A DNA stretch of 64,000 nt from JAFGCY01 sp964609245 (GTDB taxonomy: Bacteria; 4484-113; JAFGCY01), in NCBI GenBank assembly GCA_964609245.1, contig CAZSSB010000014.1:1-64000 (forward strand), in the 5' to 3' direction. The notes under the pieces are model-generated. The model saw nothing but the letters and a program-made list of their open reading frames with translations, was not told the origin of the DNA and did no database searches. Numbering within the stretch: position 1 is the stretch's first letter; every line of letters starts with the position of its first letter. Below, piece by piece: positions 8,881-18,110 of this stretch. The position numbers and the translations under genes were made by a program.

Positions 8881-11800
8881 TCACTCCAGGCCGTAGAGCA
8901 CAAACGGTGCCCATTTGGCCGCGCCCACACCTTTCTCATCGAGCAGCCACAGCTTGGCCTGGCGCAGCGCCTCGCGCTTGCTCATCCCTTCCTGCTGCCA
9001 GTTGCGGTAGAACTGCTCCATCAGTGCCCGGGTCTCATCGTCGTGCACCCCCCGCAGCGAGGCCAGCACGCTGCGCGCCCCGGCATACAGAAAGCCCTGC
9101 GTCATCCCCATCACGCCCGCGCCGGGATTGGCTTCGCCTTCCGCCGTGTGGCAGCAGGACAGCGCCACCAGCTCGCAGCCGTCCAGCGAGATCCCCATCA
9201 CCTCGCTCATCCTGAGAAAGCCGTCACTGCCCGAGATGTCCCGGCCCCAGTCGAGGGCCGCGTCCTCTTCCTCCTGCTCCTCTTCCTGCTCCTCCTGCTG
9301 ATACAGCACCACCCCGTTGAGCAGCGGCACTCCGGACAGGAAACCGTGGGTCGCCAGGTGGATCACCCGGCAGCCCGGCATGCTCTCTCGGAGCGCCGGC
9401 TCCGTGGCCTGGCTCTCCACCAGCAGCAGCGGCTCCTCCGCGCCAAGCAGCGCCGCCACGTTGCGGGCCTCCATCGGCACCGCCGGCAGCGGGCCGAAGT
9501 CCCGGTGGCCGTACAGCCCGGCCCGCAGCGGATCGCGGGCACTGCGCGTGCCGCCGCCTTCATTGCCGCTGAAGCTCACCCCCGCCACCAGTGCACCCGC
9601 GGCGCCGCCGGCATCCTTTACGTAGCGCAGCATGGTGGCGCTGGTGGAGTATGTGAGCGGGTGGCGCTCCAGCAGGTACTCATCATCGGGGCCCACCAGC
9701 GCCTCGAACGGCACCAGGAACAGGCTGCGGTCCGGGCAGATGATCAGCTCCGCCTCCGCCGGAATACTGTCCGCCACCGGCGCCACCAGCAGCTCGTAGA
9801 GCTCGCGCCCCGCCTGCCGGCTGTCCTCCTTCCCGGCCCCGTACAGGTCACGCAACTGGTCCGACACCCACTGATCGAAGCTCCGGTCTTCATCCTGCGC
9901 ACTCACAAGCCCGGCACCGAGGCTCGTCCTTGCCTCGGGCTCGGGCAGGAGGATCCGCGCCACCGTCAGTTCCCCTTCCCAGGGCAGGCAAAAGAGGATG
10001 ACCTCCTCATCGGTGACTAGGTACTCCAACACCACCTGGCCCGGCTGCATGATCTCATCCTGCACCTGCTCTACGCTGAGCCCCTGGACCTCGATGATCT
10101 CGGTGAGGCGCGGCTCGTGCTCGCGGATGTAGTCCCAGGCGTCGTTGGCCTGGGCCTGATACTCCTCGATGCGCGCGGTGATGTATGCGCGCTGCTCGTA
10201 GTCATCCTCATCCAGCCTGTACAGGTCGTCGCGGTACTTCTGCAGCGCCGCCTGGGCGTCCCGGTAGCTGTTCAGCGCCTCCTGCACCGCTGGATCATCC
10301 GACTGCACCTGAGCTTGTTCCAGCAGCTGGAGCAGAGGCACGCCCTTGGCGGATTGGACTGTGGCAAACGCATCCTCATCCAGGTGCAGCAGAAGCTGCG
10401 TGCTAGCCAAAAGACTGGCGGTATCCGCCAGATTATCAACCAGCCCGCCCTTCATGCCCGATTCCCAGGTGAACTGCGTGGCTTGCGACATGTCAATGTC
10501 GAAGGCACCCCGGTAATGCTCAATCGCCTGCTCAGGCCATCCGGACTGCCGGTAGACACTGCCGATGCTGTACAGCGAATTGCGCTCGACCGCGACATCC
10601 CCGATCTCGCGCATAGTGGCCAGGGACTGCTCGAGGAATACCAGCGCGTTCTCATACAGCCCCAGGCAACCGTAGACACTGCCAATGTTGTTCAGCGTTG
10701 CGCCCTCGCCCGCGACATCCCCGATCTCGCGCTTAATGGCCAGGGACTGCTCGTAGTACTCCAGCGCCTCCTCATACTGCCCCAGGCTGTCGCAGACAAG
10801 GCCAATGTTGTTCAACGCTGTGCCCTCGGCCGCTACATCCCCGATCTCGCGCATAATGGCCAGGGATTGCTCGAAGTACTCCAGCGCCTCCTCATACTGC
10901 CCCAAGTCATTGTGGACAAGGCCGATGTTGTTCAGCGTCGAGCCCTCGCTCGCGACATCCCCGATCTCGCGCCTGATGGCCAGGGACTGCTCGTAGTATT
11001 CCAGTGCCTCCTCATACTGCCCCAGGCTCGTGTAGACAAGGCCGATGTTGTTCAGCGTTGTGCCCTCGCCTCGGATGTGCCCCAGCGCGCGGAAGATGTC
11101 CAGGGACTGCTCGTAGTACGTAAGCGCCACCTCATACTGCCCCAGGCTATCGTAGACACTGCCTATGTTGTTCAGCGCTATGCCCTCGCCCGCGACATCC
11201 CCGACCTCTCGTTTGATGGCCAGGGACTGCTCGTAGTAACTGAGCGCCTCCACATACTCCCCCAGGTTCTTGTAGACACAGCCGATGTTGTTCAGCGTTA
11301 CGGCTTCCTCCGCTACATCTCCGATTACGCGTCTGATGGCCAGGGATCGCTCGTGATAGTCAAGCGCCACCTCATACTGCCCCAGGCTATCGTAGACACT
11401 GCCAATGTTGTTCAGCGCTATGCCCTCGCCCGCGACATCCCCGATCTCGCGCTTCATCGCCAGGAACTGCTCATAGTAGTCGAGTGCCTGCTTATACTGC
11501 CCCAGGTTCCTGTGGACATTGCCGATGTTGTCCAGCGTTGTGCCCTCGTTCGATACATCTCCGATTTCGCGGCAAATGGCCAGGGACTGCTCGTAGTACG
11601 TGAGCGACTCCACATACTCCCCCAGGCCACTGTATACAAGGCCGATGTTATTGAGACAATTGCCAGTGTGCTTCGTGTCACCAAGAGTCCGGGCTAGGTA
11701 GATGAGGTGCTGGAATCCGGGCAACGCCTGCCGGTACTCGTCTGCGAAGTAGTGCTCATCCGCCTCCGCGTAGATCTCGTCCATCAGCTGCCGGAGCTCG

Positions 11801-11979
11801 TCATCGCTGAGCTGCTGCCACTCGTCCGGCAGGTCGGCGCGGGTGACGGGCTCATAGCCCAGCAGCTTCGCCTCGTCGGCTTCCCACTCCGCCAGTGGAA
11901 CGGCATACGCCGGCGCGGCCAGTGCCGCCGTCAGCAGCACGGCCAGCAGCATGGTGGCCGCGAACCCGCCTTTGCGCAT
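8881..11979 (-). CDS. Exported TPR-CHAT protease-like protein with ten homogenised TPRs
   Basis: A 1032-residue protein. A Sec signal peptide ends APAYA-VPLAEW. It is followed by a shared N-terminal module (RADLPDEWQQLSDDEL), ten TPR repeats of 40 residues (repeat core TLNNIGLVYTSLGQYEEALE), a helical linker, and a C-terminal CHAT domain. The catalytic dyad is visible: HLATHG (His near 877) and ALSCCHTAEG (Cys near 944). A Gln/Glu-rich insertion lies between them. CHAT domains are caspase-like (clan CD) cysteine peptidases; TPRs normally bind a partner. ATG 11979 was chosen because AGGAG lies about 10 nt upstream; ATG 11988 is too close to it. The 3' 771 bp of the CHAT region is identical to the copy at 14515-15285. 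Export of a TPR-CHAT protein is the point of interest; its substrate is unknown. Confidence 0.93.
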   Translation of the reverse strand: MRKGGFAATMLLAVLLTAALAAPAYAVPLAEWEADEAKLLGYEPVTRADLPDEWQQLSDDELRQLMDEIYAEADEHYFADEYRQALPGFQHLIYLARTLGDTKHTGNCLNNIGLVYSGLGEYVESLTYYEQSLAICREIGDVSNEGTTLDNIGNVHRNLGQYKQALDYYEQFLAMKREIGDVAGEGIALNNIGSVYDSLGQYEVALDYHERSLAIRRVIGDVAEEAVTLNNIGCVYKNLGEYVEALSYYEQSLAIKREVGDVAGEGIALNNIGSVYDSLGQYEVALTYYEQSLDIFRALGHIRGEGTTLNNIGLVYTSLGQYEEALEYYEQSLAIRREIGDVASEGSTLNNIGLVHNDLGQYEEALEYFEQSLAIMREIGDVAAEGTALNNIGLVCDSLGQYEEALEYYEQSLAIKREIGDVAGEGATLNNIGSVYGCLGLYENALVFLEQSLATMREIGDVAVERNSLYSIGSVYRQSGWPEQAIEHYRGAFDIDMSQATQFTWESGMKGGLVDNLADTASLLASTQLLLHLDEDAFATVQSAKGVPLLQLLEQAQVQSDDPAVQEALNSYRDAQAALQKYRDDLYRLDEDDYEQRAYITARIEEYQAQANDAWDYIREHEPRLTEIIEVQGLSVEQVQDEIMQPGQVVLEYLVTDEEVILFCLPWEGELTVARILLPEPEARTSLGAGLVSAQDEDRSFDQWVSDQLRDLYGAGKEDSRQAGRELYELLVAPVADSIPAEAELIICPDRSLFLVPFEALVGPDDEYLLERHPLTYSTSATMLRYVKDAGGAAGALVAGVSFSGNEGGGTRSARDPLRAGLYGHRDFGPLPAVPMEARNVAALLGAEEPLLLVESQATEPALRESMPGCRVIHLATHGFLSGVPLLNGVVLYQQEEQEEEQEEEDAALDWGRDISGSDGFLRMSEVMGISLDGCELVALSCCHTAEGEANPGAGVMGMTQGFLYAGARSVLASLRGVHDDETRALMEQFYRNWQQEGMSKREALRQAKLWLLDEKGVGAAKWAPFVLYGLE
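9032..9802. repeat. 771-bp perfect direct repeat, copy A
   Basis: Read against 14515-15285 (constant offset 5483), I found no mismatch over 771 bp; differences begin at 9031 and 9803. The tract covers most of the CHAT domain in two otherwise clearly different genes, which points to recent gene conversion or segmental duplication. Confidence 0.9.
10530..11690. repeat. Tandem 120-bp coding repeats (ten TPR units)
   Basis: About ten consecutive 120-bp units encode the TPRs of the CHAT protein at 8881-11979. Neighbouring units are very similar at DNA level, with repeated blocks such as 'gccgatgttgttcagcg'. This indicates recent unit duplication or homogenisation, so copy number may vary between strains and assemblies. 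Confidence 0.85.
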
Positions 11980-11995
11980 CGTCAACATTCTCCTC

Positions 11996-14350
11996 TCACT
12001 CCAGGCCGTAGAGCACAAACGGTGCCCATTCGGCCGCGCCCACACCCTTCTCATCGAGCAGCCACAGCTTGGCCTGGCGCAGGGCCTCGCGCTTGCTCAT
12101 CCCTTCCTGCCGCCAGTTGCGGTAGAAACGCTCCATCAGCGCCCGCGTCTCATCGTCGTGCACCCCACGCAGCGAGGCCAGCACGCTGCGTGCCCCGGCC
12201 ACCAGGAAGCCCTGGGTCAGGCCCATCGTCCCGGCCCCGGGTCTGATCTCCCCCAGGGCGCTGTGTGAGCAGGACAGCACCACCAGTTCGCAGCCGTCCA
12301 GCCGAATCCCCATCACCTCGCTCATCCTCAGAAAGCCGTCACTGCCCGACAAGCCCGCAGCCCGATCGGGCGCGTCCGCGTCCTGCTCCTCTTCCTGATA
12401 CAGCACGATCCCGCTGAGCAGCGGTACCTCGGACAGAAAGCTGTGCGTCGCCAGGTGAATCACGCGCTTGCCCGGCATGTTCTCTCGCACTGCCATCTCC
12501 GTGGCCTGGCTCTCCAGCAGCAGCAGCGCCGTGCCAAGCAGCGCCGCCACTGCTCTGGCCTCCGGCACCACCGCCGCCAGCGGAGCAAAGTCGCTGTGGG
12601 TGTATTGCCCGCCCGGCAGCGGATCGTGGGCGCCGCGCGTGCTGGTGGTTTCACCGCCGCCGAAGCTCACCGCCACAACCAGTGCTCCGGTTACGTCGCC
12701 CCCGGGCCTGATGTAGCCAAGCATGGTGGCGCTGGTGGAATAACTCAGCGCGTGCCGCTCCAGCAGGTACTCCTCTTCGGGGCCCACCAGGGCCTCGAAC
12801 GGCACCAGGAACAGGCTGCGGTCCGGGCAGATGATCAGCTCCGCTCCCGCCGGAATGCTATCCGCGACCGGCTCCACCAGCAGCTCGTAAAGAGCGCGCC
12901 CGGCCTGCCGGCTGTCCGACATCGGATGGCCATAGAGATCCACCAGCTGGCCCTCAATCCAATCGTCGAAGCTCCGGTCCTCGTCCTCCGGTTCACTATT
13001 CGGTGTGACGCGCCAGCCGCCGCCCGCCTCGGGCTCCGGCAGGGCCATGCGCACTGCCGTCAGCTCCCCCTCCCATGGCAGGCAGAACAGGATGATCTCC
13101 TCGTCTGTGACCAGGTACTCCAGCACCACCTGGCCCGGCTGAAGGATCTCTGCCTGCACCTGCTCTGCGCTAAGGCCCCGAACCTCGATGATCTCGGTGA
13201 GTCGCGGTGCATGCTCGCGGATATAGTCCCAGGCATCGTTCGCCTGCGCCTGATACTCCTCGAGCCGGGCGTTGATGTATGCCCGCTGCTCCTCGTCATC
13301 GTCGTCCAGCCTGTACTGGTCGTCGCGATACTTCTGCATGGCTGCCTGGGCGTCGCGGTAGCTGTTTAGCGCTTCCTGCACGGCGGGATCATCTACCTGT
13401 GCTTGCGCTTGCCCCAGTAGCTGGAGCAAAGGCACGCCTTTGGCGGACTGGATGGTGTTGAAGGCGCCCTCGAGTAGTCCCAGTTCGAACTGCACACCGG
13501 CCAGTCGCGAGGCAGCCACGGCAAGATCCGCTACGGGATCGCTCCTCCGATCCTCCTCCCACGGGACCTGCATGGCTGACGCGTGTGCCAGCTCGAACGC
13601 TTGTGCATAGGGCTCAAGCGCCTCCTCATACTGCCCCATAACTTGATGGGCGTCGCCGATGCTGCTCAGCACGTCCCTGTCCACGCCCCACCCGATCTCA
13701 CGGCTGACGGCCAGGGACTGCTCGTAGTACTCCAGCGCCTGCCGATGTTGCCCCATCGCGGAATAGACGTCACCGATGCTCCTCAGCGTGGCCCACACCC
13801 ACATGCTGTCAGTCTCATGGCCAACAGCCAGGGACTGCTGGTAGTAGCCCAGCGCCTGCTCGTGCTGCCCCATCTCGAAGAGGACCATGCCGATATCCTG
13901 AAGCACATACTCCTCCAGCTCGTCGGCTTCGTTCTGCCGGCACACAATCAGGGCCCGCTCGTAGTACGCGAGCGCCTTGGCGTCCTGGCCAAGCCTCTCA
14001 TAGGCGAACCCGATGCAGCGCAAGGCCTGCGTGAGTCCATACTCCTCCCCTGTCACCCGCCAGATGTATGCATTCGTCAGGTCTTGGACAATTCCCTCGC
14101 TGACCTCCTCAAGCAGCTCGGAGTTGTCCGAGCCGTAGCAGCCCCCGTCGTGTACAGCAAGCCCAGCCAGCTCGTCGTCGCTGAGCTGCTGCCACTCGTC
14201 GGGCAGATCGGCGCGGGTGACGGGCTCCTCGCCCAGCAGCTTCGCCTCGTCCGCCTGCCACTCCGCCAGTGGCACGGCAGATGCCCAGGTGCACCACGAG
14301 ACGACGATGAAAGCCAGCGTCATCGCAAACCTTACGTACCTGCTGTACAT
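11996..14350 (-). CDS. Exported TPR-CHAT paralogue with Cys-to-Ser at the catalytic position
   Basis: A 784-residue protein with signal peptide ending TWASA-VPLAEW, the shared RADLPDEWQQLSDDEL module, about four TPRs (150-300), the AWDYIREH linker and a CHAT domain. The His motif is kept (HLATHS, near 632), but where the two complete paralogues read LSCCHTAEG this protein reads LSCSHSALG: the catalytic Cys position is Ser (TCA codon at 12266-12268). A Cys remains one position earlier. It may be an inactive regulator or decoy, or use Ser. The acidic insertion of the paralogues is shorter here. Start ATG 14350 has a GGGAGGAAGAC Shine-Dalgarno. The gene ends 16 bp before the next CHAT start. Confidence 0.92.
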   Translation of the reverse strand: MYSRYVRFAMTLAFIVVSWCTWASAVPLAEWQADEAKLLGEEPVTRADLPDEWQQLSDDELAGLAVHDGGCYGSDNSELLEEVSEGIVQDLTNAYIWRVTGEEYGLTQALRCIGFAYERLGQDAKALAYYERALIVCRQNEADELEEYVLQDIGMVLFEMGQHEQALGYYQQSLAVGHETDSMWVWATLRSIGDVYSAMGQHRQALEYYEQSLAVSREIGWGVDRDVLSSIGDAHQVMGQYEEALEPYAQAFELAHASAMQVPWEEDRRSDPVADLAVAASRLAGVQFELGLLEGAFNTIQSAKGVPLLQLLGQAQAQVDDPAVQEALNSYRDAQAAMQKYRDDQYRLDDDDEEQRAYINARLEEYQAQANDAWDYIREHAPRLTEIIEVRGLSAEQVQAEILQPGQVVLEYLVTDEEIILFCLPWEGELTAVRMALPEPEAGGGWRVTPNSEPEDEDRSFDDWIEGQLVDLYGHPMSDSRQAGRALYELLVEPVADSIPAGAELIICPDRSLFLVPFEALVGPEEEYLLERHALSYSTSATMLGYIRPGGDVTGALVVAVSFGGGETTSTRGAHDPLPGGQYTHSDFAPLAAVVPEARAVAALLGTALLLLESQATEMAVRENMPGKRVIHLATHSFLSEVPLLSGIVLYQEEEQDADAPDRAAGLSGSDGFLRMSEVMGIRLDGCELVVLSCSHSALGEIRPGAGTMGLTQGFLVAGARSVLASLRGVHDDETRALMERFYRNWRQEGMSKREALRQAKLWLLDEKGVGAAEWAPFVLYGLE

Positions 14351-14363
14351 GTCTTCCTCCCAG

Positions 14364-17300
14364 TTACTCCAGGCCGTAGAGCACGAACGGTGCCCATTTG
14401 GCCGCGCCCACACCTTTCTCGCCTAGCATCCACAGCTTGGCCTGGCGCAGCGCCTCGCGCTTGCTCAGTCCTTCCTGTTGCCAGTTGCGGTAGAACTGCT
14501 CCATCAGCGCCCGCGTCTCATCGTCGTGCACCCCCCGCAGCGAGGCCAGCACGCTGCGCGCCCCGGCATACAGAAAGCCCTGCGTCATCCCCATCACGCC
14601 CGCGCCGGGATTGGCTTCGCCTTCCGCCGTGTGGCAGCAGGACAGCGCCACCAGCTCGCAGCCGTCCAGCGAGATCCCCATCACCTCGCTCATCCTGAGA
14701 AAGCCGTCACTGCCCGAGATGTCCCGGCCCCAGTCGAGGGCCGCGTCCTCTTCCTCCTGCTCCTCTTCCTGCTCCTCCTGCTGATACAGCACCACCCCGT
14801 TGAGCAGCGGCACTCCGGACAGGAAACCGTGGGTCGCCAGGTGGATCACCCGGCAGCCCGGCATGCTCTCTCGGAGCGCCGGCTCCGTGGCCTGGCTCTC
14901 CACCAGCAGCAGCGGCTCCTCCGCGCCAAGCAGCGCCGCCACGTTGCGGGCCTCCATCGGCACCGCCGGCAGCGGGCCGAAGTCCCGGTGGCCGTACAGC
15001 CCGGCCCGCAGCGGATCGCGGGCACTGCGCGTGCCGCCGCCTTCATTGCCGCTGAAGCTCACCCCCGCCACCAGTGCACCCGCGGCGCCGCCGGCATCCT
15101 TTACGTAGCGCAGCATGGTGGCGCTGGTGGAGTATGTGAGCGGGTGGCGCTCCAGCAGGTACTCATCATCGGGGCCCACCAGCGCCTCGAACGGCACCAG
15201 GAACAGGCTGCGGTCCGGGCAGATGATCAGCTCCGCCTCCGCCGGAATACTGTCCGCCACCGGCGCCACCAGCAGCTCGTAGAGCGCGCGCCCCGCCTGC
15301 CGGCTGGCGGCCCGTTGCTTTCCGTACAACTCGACCAGCTGATCAGTGACCCACTGATCGAAGCTCAGGTCTTCATCCTCCTGCTCACTACTCGGTGTGA
15401 CGCGCCAGCTGCTGCCCGCCTCCGCCTCGGGCTCCGGCAGGGCTGTGCGCACTGCCGTCAGCTCGCCCTCCCAGGGCAGGCAGAAGATCAGCAGGCTCCC
15501 CGGATCATCATCCGTCAGACCATCCACCTGCATGTATTCCAGCACCACCTGGCCCGGCTGCAGGATCTCCGCCTGCACCTGCTCTGCGCTCAGCCCCTGG
15601 ACCTCGATGATCTCGGTGAGGCGCGGCTCATGCTCACGGATGTAGTCCCAGGCATCGTTCGCCTGAGCTGTGTACTCCTCCAGCCGCGCTTCGATGTCTG
15701 CGCGGTGCTCCTCGTCGTCATCCTCCAGCTTGCAGAGATCCTCGCGGCATTTCTGGAGTGCAGCCTGGGCGTCGCGGTAGCTGTCTAGCGCCTGCTGCAC
15801 CGCGGGATCGTCCACCTGCACCTCGGCCTGCATCAGTAACTGGAGCAGCGGTACGCCCTTGCCTGATTGCACCGTTGTGAAAGCGTCGTCGAGTAGTCCC
15901 AGCTCGAAGAGGACGAGGGTGAGACGCGATGCTGTCCAACTCAGATCCCGCACCAAGCCGCTCTTCAGCCCTGATTCCCAAGTGAATTCCGTGGCTCTGG
16001 ATGACGCTGTTTCAGCCGCTCTTCCGTAGTACTTGGCGGCTTCCGCATACTGGTCTTCGGACTCGTGCACTATGCCTATGCCCTGCAATGCCCCCAACTC
16101 AGCATCCAGATTCCCCACTTCCTGATTCAGCGCCAGGCACTGCTCGTAGCAGTCTACTGCTTTCGCTCGCTGCTCGAGTTGTCTGTAGATTGAGCCCATA
16201 CATTGGAGCCCGTTGGTCTCGATAAACTGGTCTCCGATCTCCCTCGCAATCGCAGTGGATTGCTCGTATTGCTTTAACGCCTCTTCCGACATCTCCAGAC
16301 CATGATAGGCACTGGCCATGTTGTGCAGTGTTCTGGCTTCAAGGTCCTGGTCTCCAACCTCTCGCGACAATCCCAGAGACTGCTCGTAGTACTTGAGCGC
16401 CTCCTCGTGTTGCCCCAGGCCGTCGTAGACAATGCCGATGTTGTTGAGTGCCTGGTTCTCCTCGTGGACCAAGCCCTGTTCCTCAAACGCTGTCAGGGCG
16501 TTTCGCAGATAGGCTAATCCCGTTTCTTGTTGCTCAAGACTGCTGTATACGATTCCGAGGTTCGCCATTGCACCGGCGACACCAGCAGCATCACCGCGCG
16601 TGCGATAGATAGCCAGAACTCGTTCATGCAGGGCCAGTGCCTTCTCGTTGAGTCCCTGATGCGTGCAGCAGCATCCGAAGTCACTCAGCAAGGCGAGCTC
16701 CGTGGGTGGGCTGTCAGGCGCAATGTCGGCTAAGTCGCGTATGCTCAGCGCTTCTTCCAGATACTCCGCAGCACGTCTGTACTTGCCGAGTCTACCGTAG
16801 ACAATTCCCAATACGTGCAAAGCAAGGAGCGTACCTCGTGCGTCCTCAGTCTCACGTGCGAGCTCAAGCGAGCGCTCCAGGTACTCTATCGCCAATTCGT
16901 TGTTGCGCAGATCATCGTTCAAGGACCCGAGGTTGTGCAAAGCAATGACCTGCCCCTGCGCATCGCCAGTCTCGTTGAACTTCTCGTTGGCAAGCCCGTA
17001 GTATGCCAATGCGTCTTCTGTTCTTCCCAGTTCCCTGGCGATTTCGGCCATATTCCCCAGCACGTATCCGTGCCGCTGCGCATTGTCTGCTTTTTCACAG
17101 GCATCCAGTGCCTGCTCCAGATACTCAAGTGCTTCGTCGTACTCCTCCAATCGCTTGTAGGTCTTGCCGATGTTGAGGAGGACGAGAGATTCCGTGCTCG
17201 GATCACCCGCTTCTCGTGACACCGCCAGAGCTTCCACATACGCGTCGATTGCGCTCTGGTCGGACCCCAGCCTCTCCCGAAGCACGCCGATGTAGTTCAG

Positions 17301-18110
17301 TGTGTCTGCCTCGCCTTGTCTGTCACCCAGGTCACGGTACAGGTCAAGCACCTGCTCGTAGTATGGCGCCGCTTGCTCGTAGTCCTCCAGCTGATGCCAG
17401 TAGAGAGCGCCGATGTCCCTGAGCGATTGGATGACACCCCGGGTATCCTCGATCTCCCTTCTCTTATCCAGGGCTCGCCCGTAGAAGAGCAGGGCCTCGT
17501 CGTAGTTCCCCATCAGCCGGTGTGCCCGACCGATGTTATTCAGTGTCATTCCATAATTGACGTCCTCTCCGACTTCGGCGTAGATGGCCAGGGCCTGCTC
17601 GTAGTACTCAATCGCCTGCTCGTAGTCCTCGTAGTAGTTATTGAAGACCACGCCGATGTTCTGCAGCGCTACTCCCTCGCGCCGTCGGTCCCCGATTTCG
17701 CGCCCGATGGCCAAGGACTGCTCGTAGTACGTGAGCGCCCGCTCATACTGACCCAGGTTGTCGCAGACAAGGCCGATGGCATTGAGACCGGTGCCAACCT
17801 CTTTCAAGTCATCGAGAACCCACGCAAGGTAGACATGTCGCTGCAATCCGGGCAGCGCCTGCTGGTCTTCACCAGCATCGCGGAGTTCATCAGCCTCCGC
17901 GTAGATCTCGTCCATCAGCTGCCGGAGCTCGTCATCGCTGAGCTGCTGCCACTCGTCCGGCAGGTCGGCGCGGGTGACGGGCTCTTCGCCCAGCAGCTTC
18001 GCCTCGTCCGCCTCCCACTCCGCCAGCGGGACGGCCTGCGCCGGCGCGGCCAGCGCCGCCGTAAGTACAGCAGCCAGCAGCAGGGCGGCTGCGAACCCGC
18101 CTATGCGCAT
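14364..18110 (-). CDS. Exported TPR-CHAT protease-like protein with about fifteen TPRs
   Basis: The largest of the set, 1248 residues. The signal peptide ends APAQA-VPLAEW; then the RADLPDEWQQLSDDEL module, about fifteen diverged TPR-type repeats (roughly 80-690), the helical linker and a CHAT domain with HLATHG (near 1090) and LSCCHTAEG (near 1159). The dyad looks intact. Unlike the 8881-11979 protein, its TPRs are diverged at DNA level, although the CHAT DNA is identical over 771 bp. ATG 18110 was chosen because GAGGAG lies 8 nt upstream and it starts the signal peptide. It is the first gene of the minus-strand cluster; the 348 bp upstream must hold the promoter, but no convincing -10/-35 was found there. 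The long TPR array suggests a large protein partner. Confidence 0.93.
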   Translation of the reverse strand: MRIGGFAAALLLAAVLTAALAAPAQAVPLAEWEADEAKLLGEEPVTRADLPDEWQQLSDDELRQLMDEIYAEADELRDAGEDQQALPGLQRHVYLAWVLDDLKEVGTGLNAIGLVCDNLGQYERALTYYEQSLAIGREIGDRRREGVALQNIGVVFNNYYEDYEQAIEYYEQALAIYAEVGEDVNYGMTLNNIGRAHRLMGNYDEALLFYGRALDKRREIEDTRGVIQSLRDIGALYWHQLEDYEQAAPYYEQVLDLYRDLGDRQGEADTLNYIGVLRERLGSDQSAIDAYVEALAVSREAGDPSTESLVLLNIGKTYKRLEEYDEALEYLEQALDACEKADNAQRHGYVLGNMAEIARELGRTEDALAYYGLANEKFNETGDAQGQVIALHNLGSLNDDLRNNELAIEYLERSLELARETEDARGTLLALHVLGIVYGRLGKYRRAAEYLEEALSIRDLADIAPDSPPTELALLSDFGCCCTHQGLNEKALALHERVLAIYRTRGDAAGVAGAMANLGIVYSSLEQQETGLAYLRNALTAFEEQGLVHEENQALNNIGIVYDGLGQHEEALKYYEQSLGLSREVGDQDLEARTLHNMASAYHGLEMSEEALKQYEQSTAIAREIGDQFIETNGLQCMGSIYRQLEQRAKAVDCYEQCLALNQEVGNLDAELGALQGIGIVHESEDQYAEAAKYYGRAAETASSRATEFTWESGLKSGLVRDLSWTASRLTLVLFELGLLDDAFTTVQSGKGVPLLQLLMQAEVQVDDPAVQQALDSYRDAQAALQKCREDLCKLEDDDEEHRADIEARLEEYTAQANDAWDYIREHEPRLTEIIEVQGLSAEQVQAEILQPGQVVLEYMQVDGLTDDDPGSLLIFCLPWEGELTAVRTALPEPEAEAGSSWRVTPSSEQEDEDLSFDQWVTDQLVELYGKQRAASRQAGRALYELLVAPVADSIPAEAELIICPDRSLFLVPFEALVGPDDEYLLERHPLTYSTSATMLRYVKDAGGAAGALVAGVSFSGNEGGGTRSARDPLRAGLYGHRDFGPLPAVPMEARNVAALLGAEEPLLLVESQATEPALRESMPGCRVIHLATHGFLSGVPLLNGVVLYQQEEQEEEQEEEDAALDWGRDISGSDGFLRMSEVMGISLDGCELVALSCCHTAEGEANPGAGVMGMTQGFLYAGARSVLASLRGVHDDETRALMEQFYRNWQQEGLSKREALRQAKLWMLGEKGVGAAKWAPFVLYGLE
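14515..15285. repeat. 771-bp perfect direct repeat, copy B
   Basis: The second copy of the tract at 9032-9802, inside the CHAT-domain region of the 14364-18110 gene. Flanking DNA diverges immediately on both sides. Confidence 0.9.

Noticed and set aside
10530..11690. Regular repeats resembling a CRISPR-like array
   Set aside because: The period is 120 bp with no spacer structure, and the repeats encode in-frame TPRs.
10117..11697. 526-codon plus-strand open frame with 40-residue repeats
   Set aside because: It is the exact antisense of the TPR array; its periodicity mirrors the 120-bp TPR repeats, and it has no ribosome site or domain.
1..18110. Craspase (gRAMP/TPR-CHAT type III-E) system
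   Set aside because: No cas gene or array is present and the TPR-CHAT proteins carry export signals.
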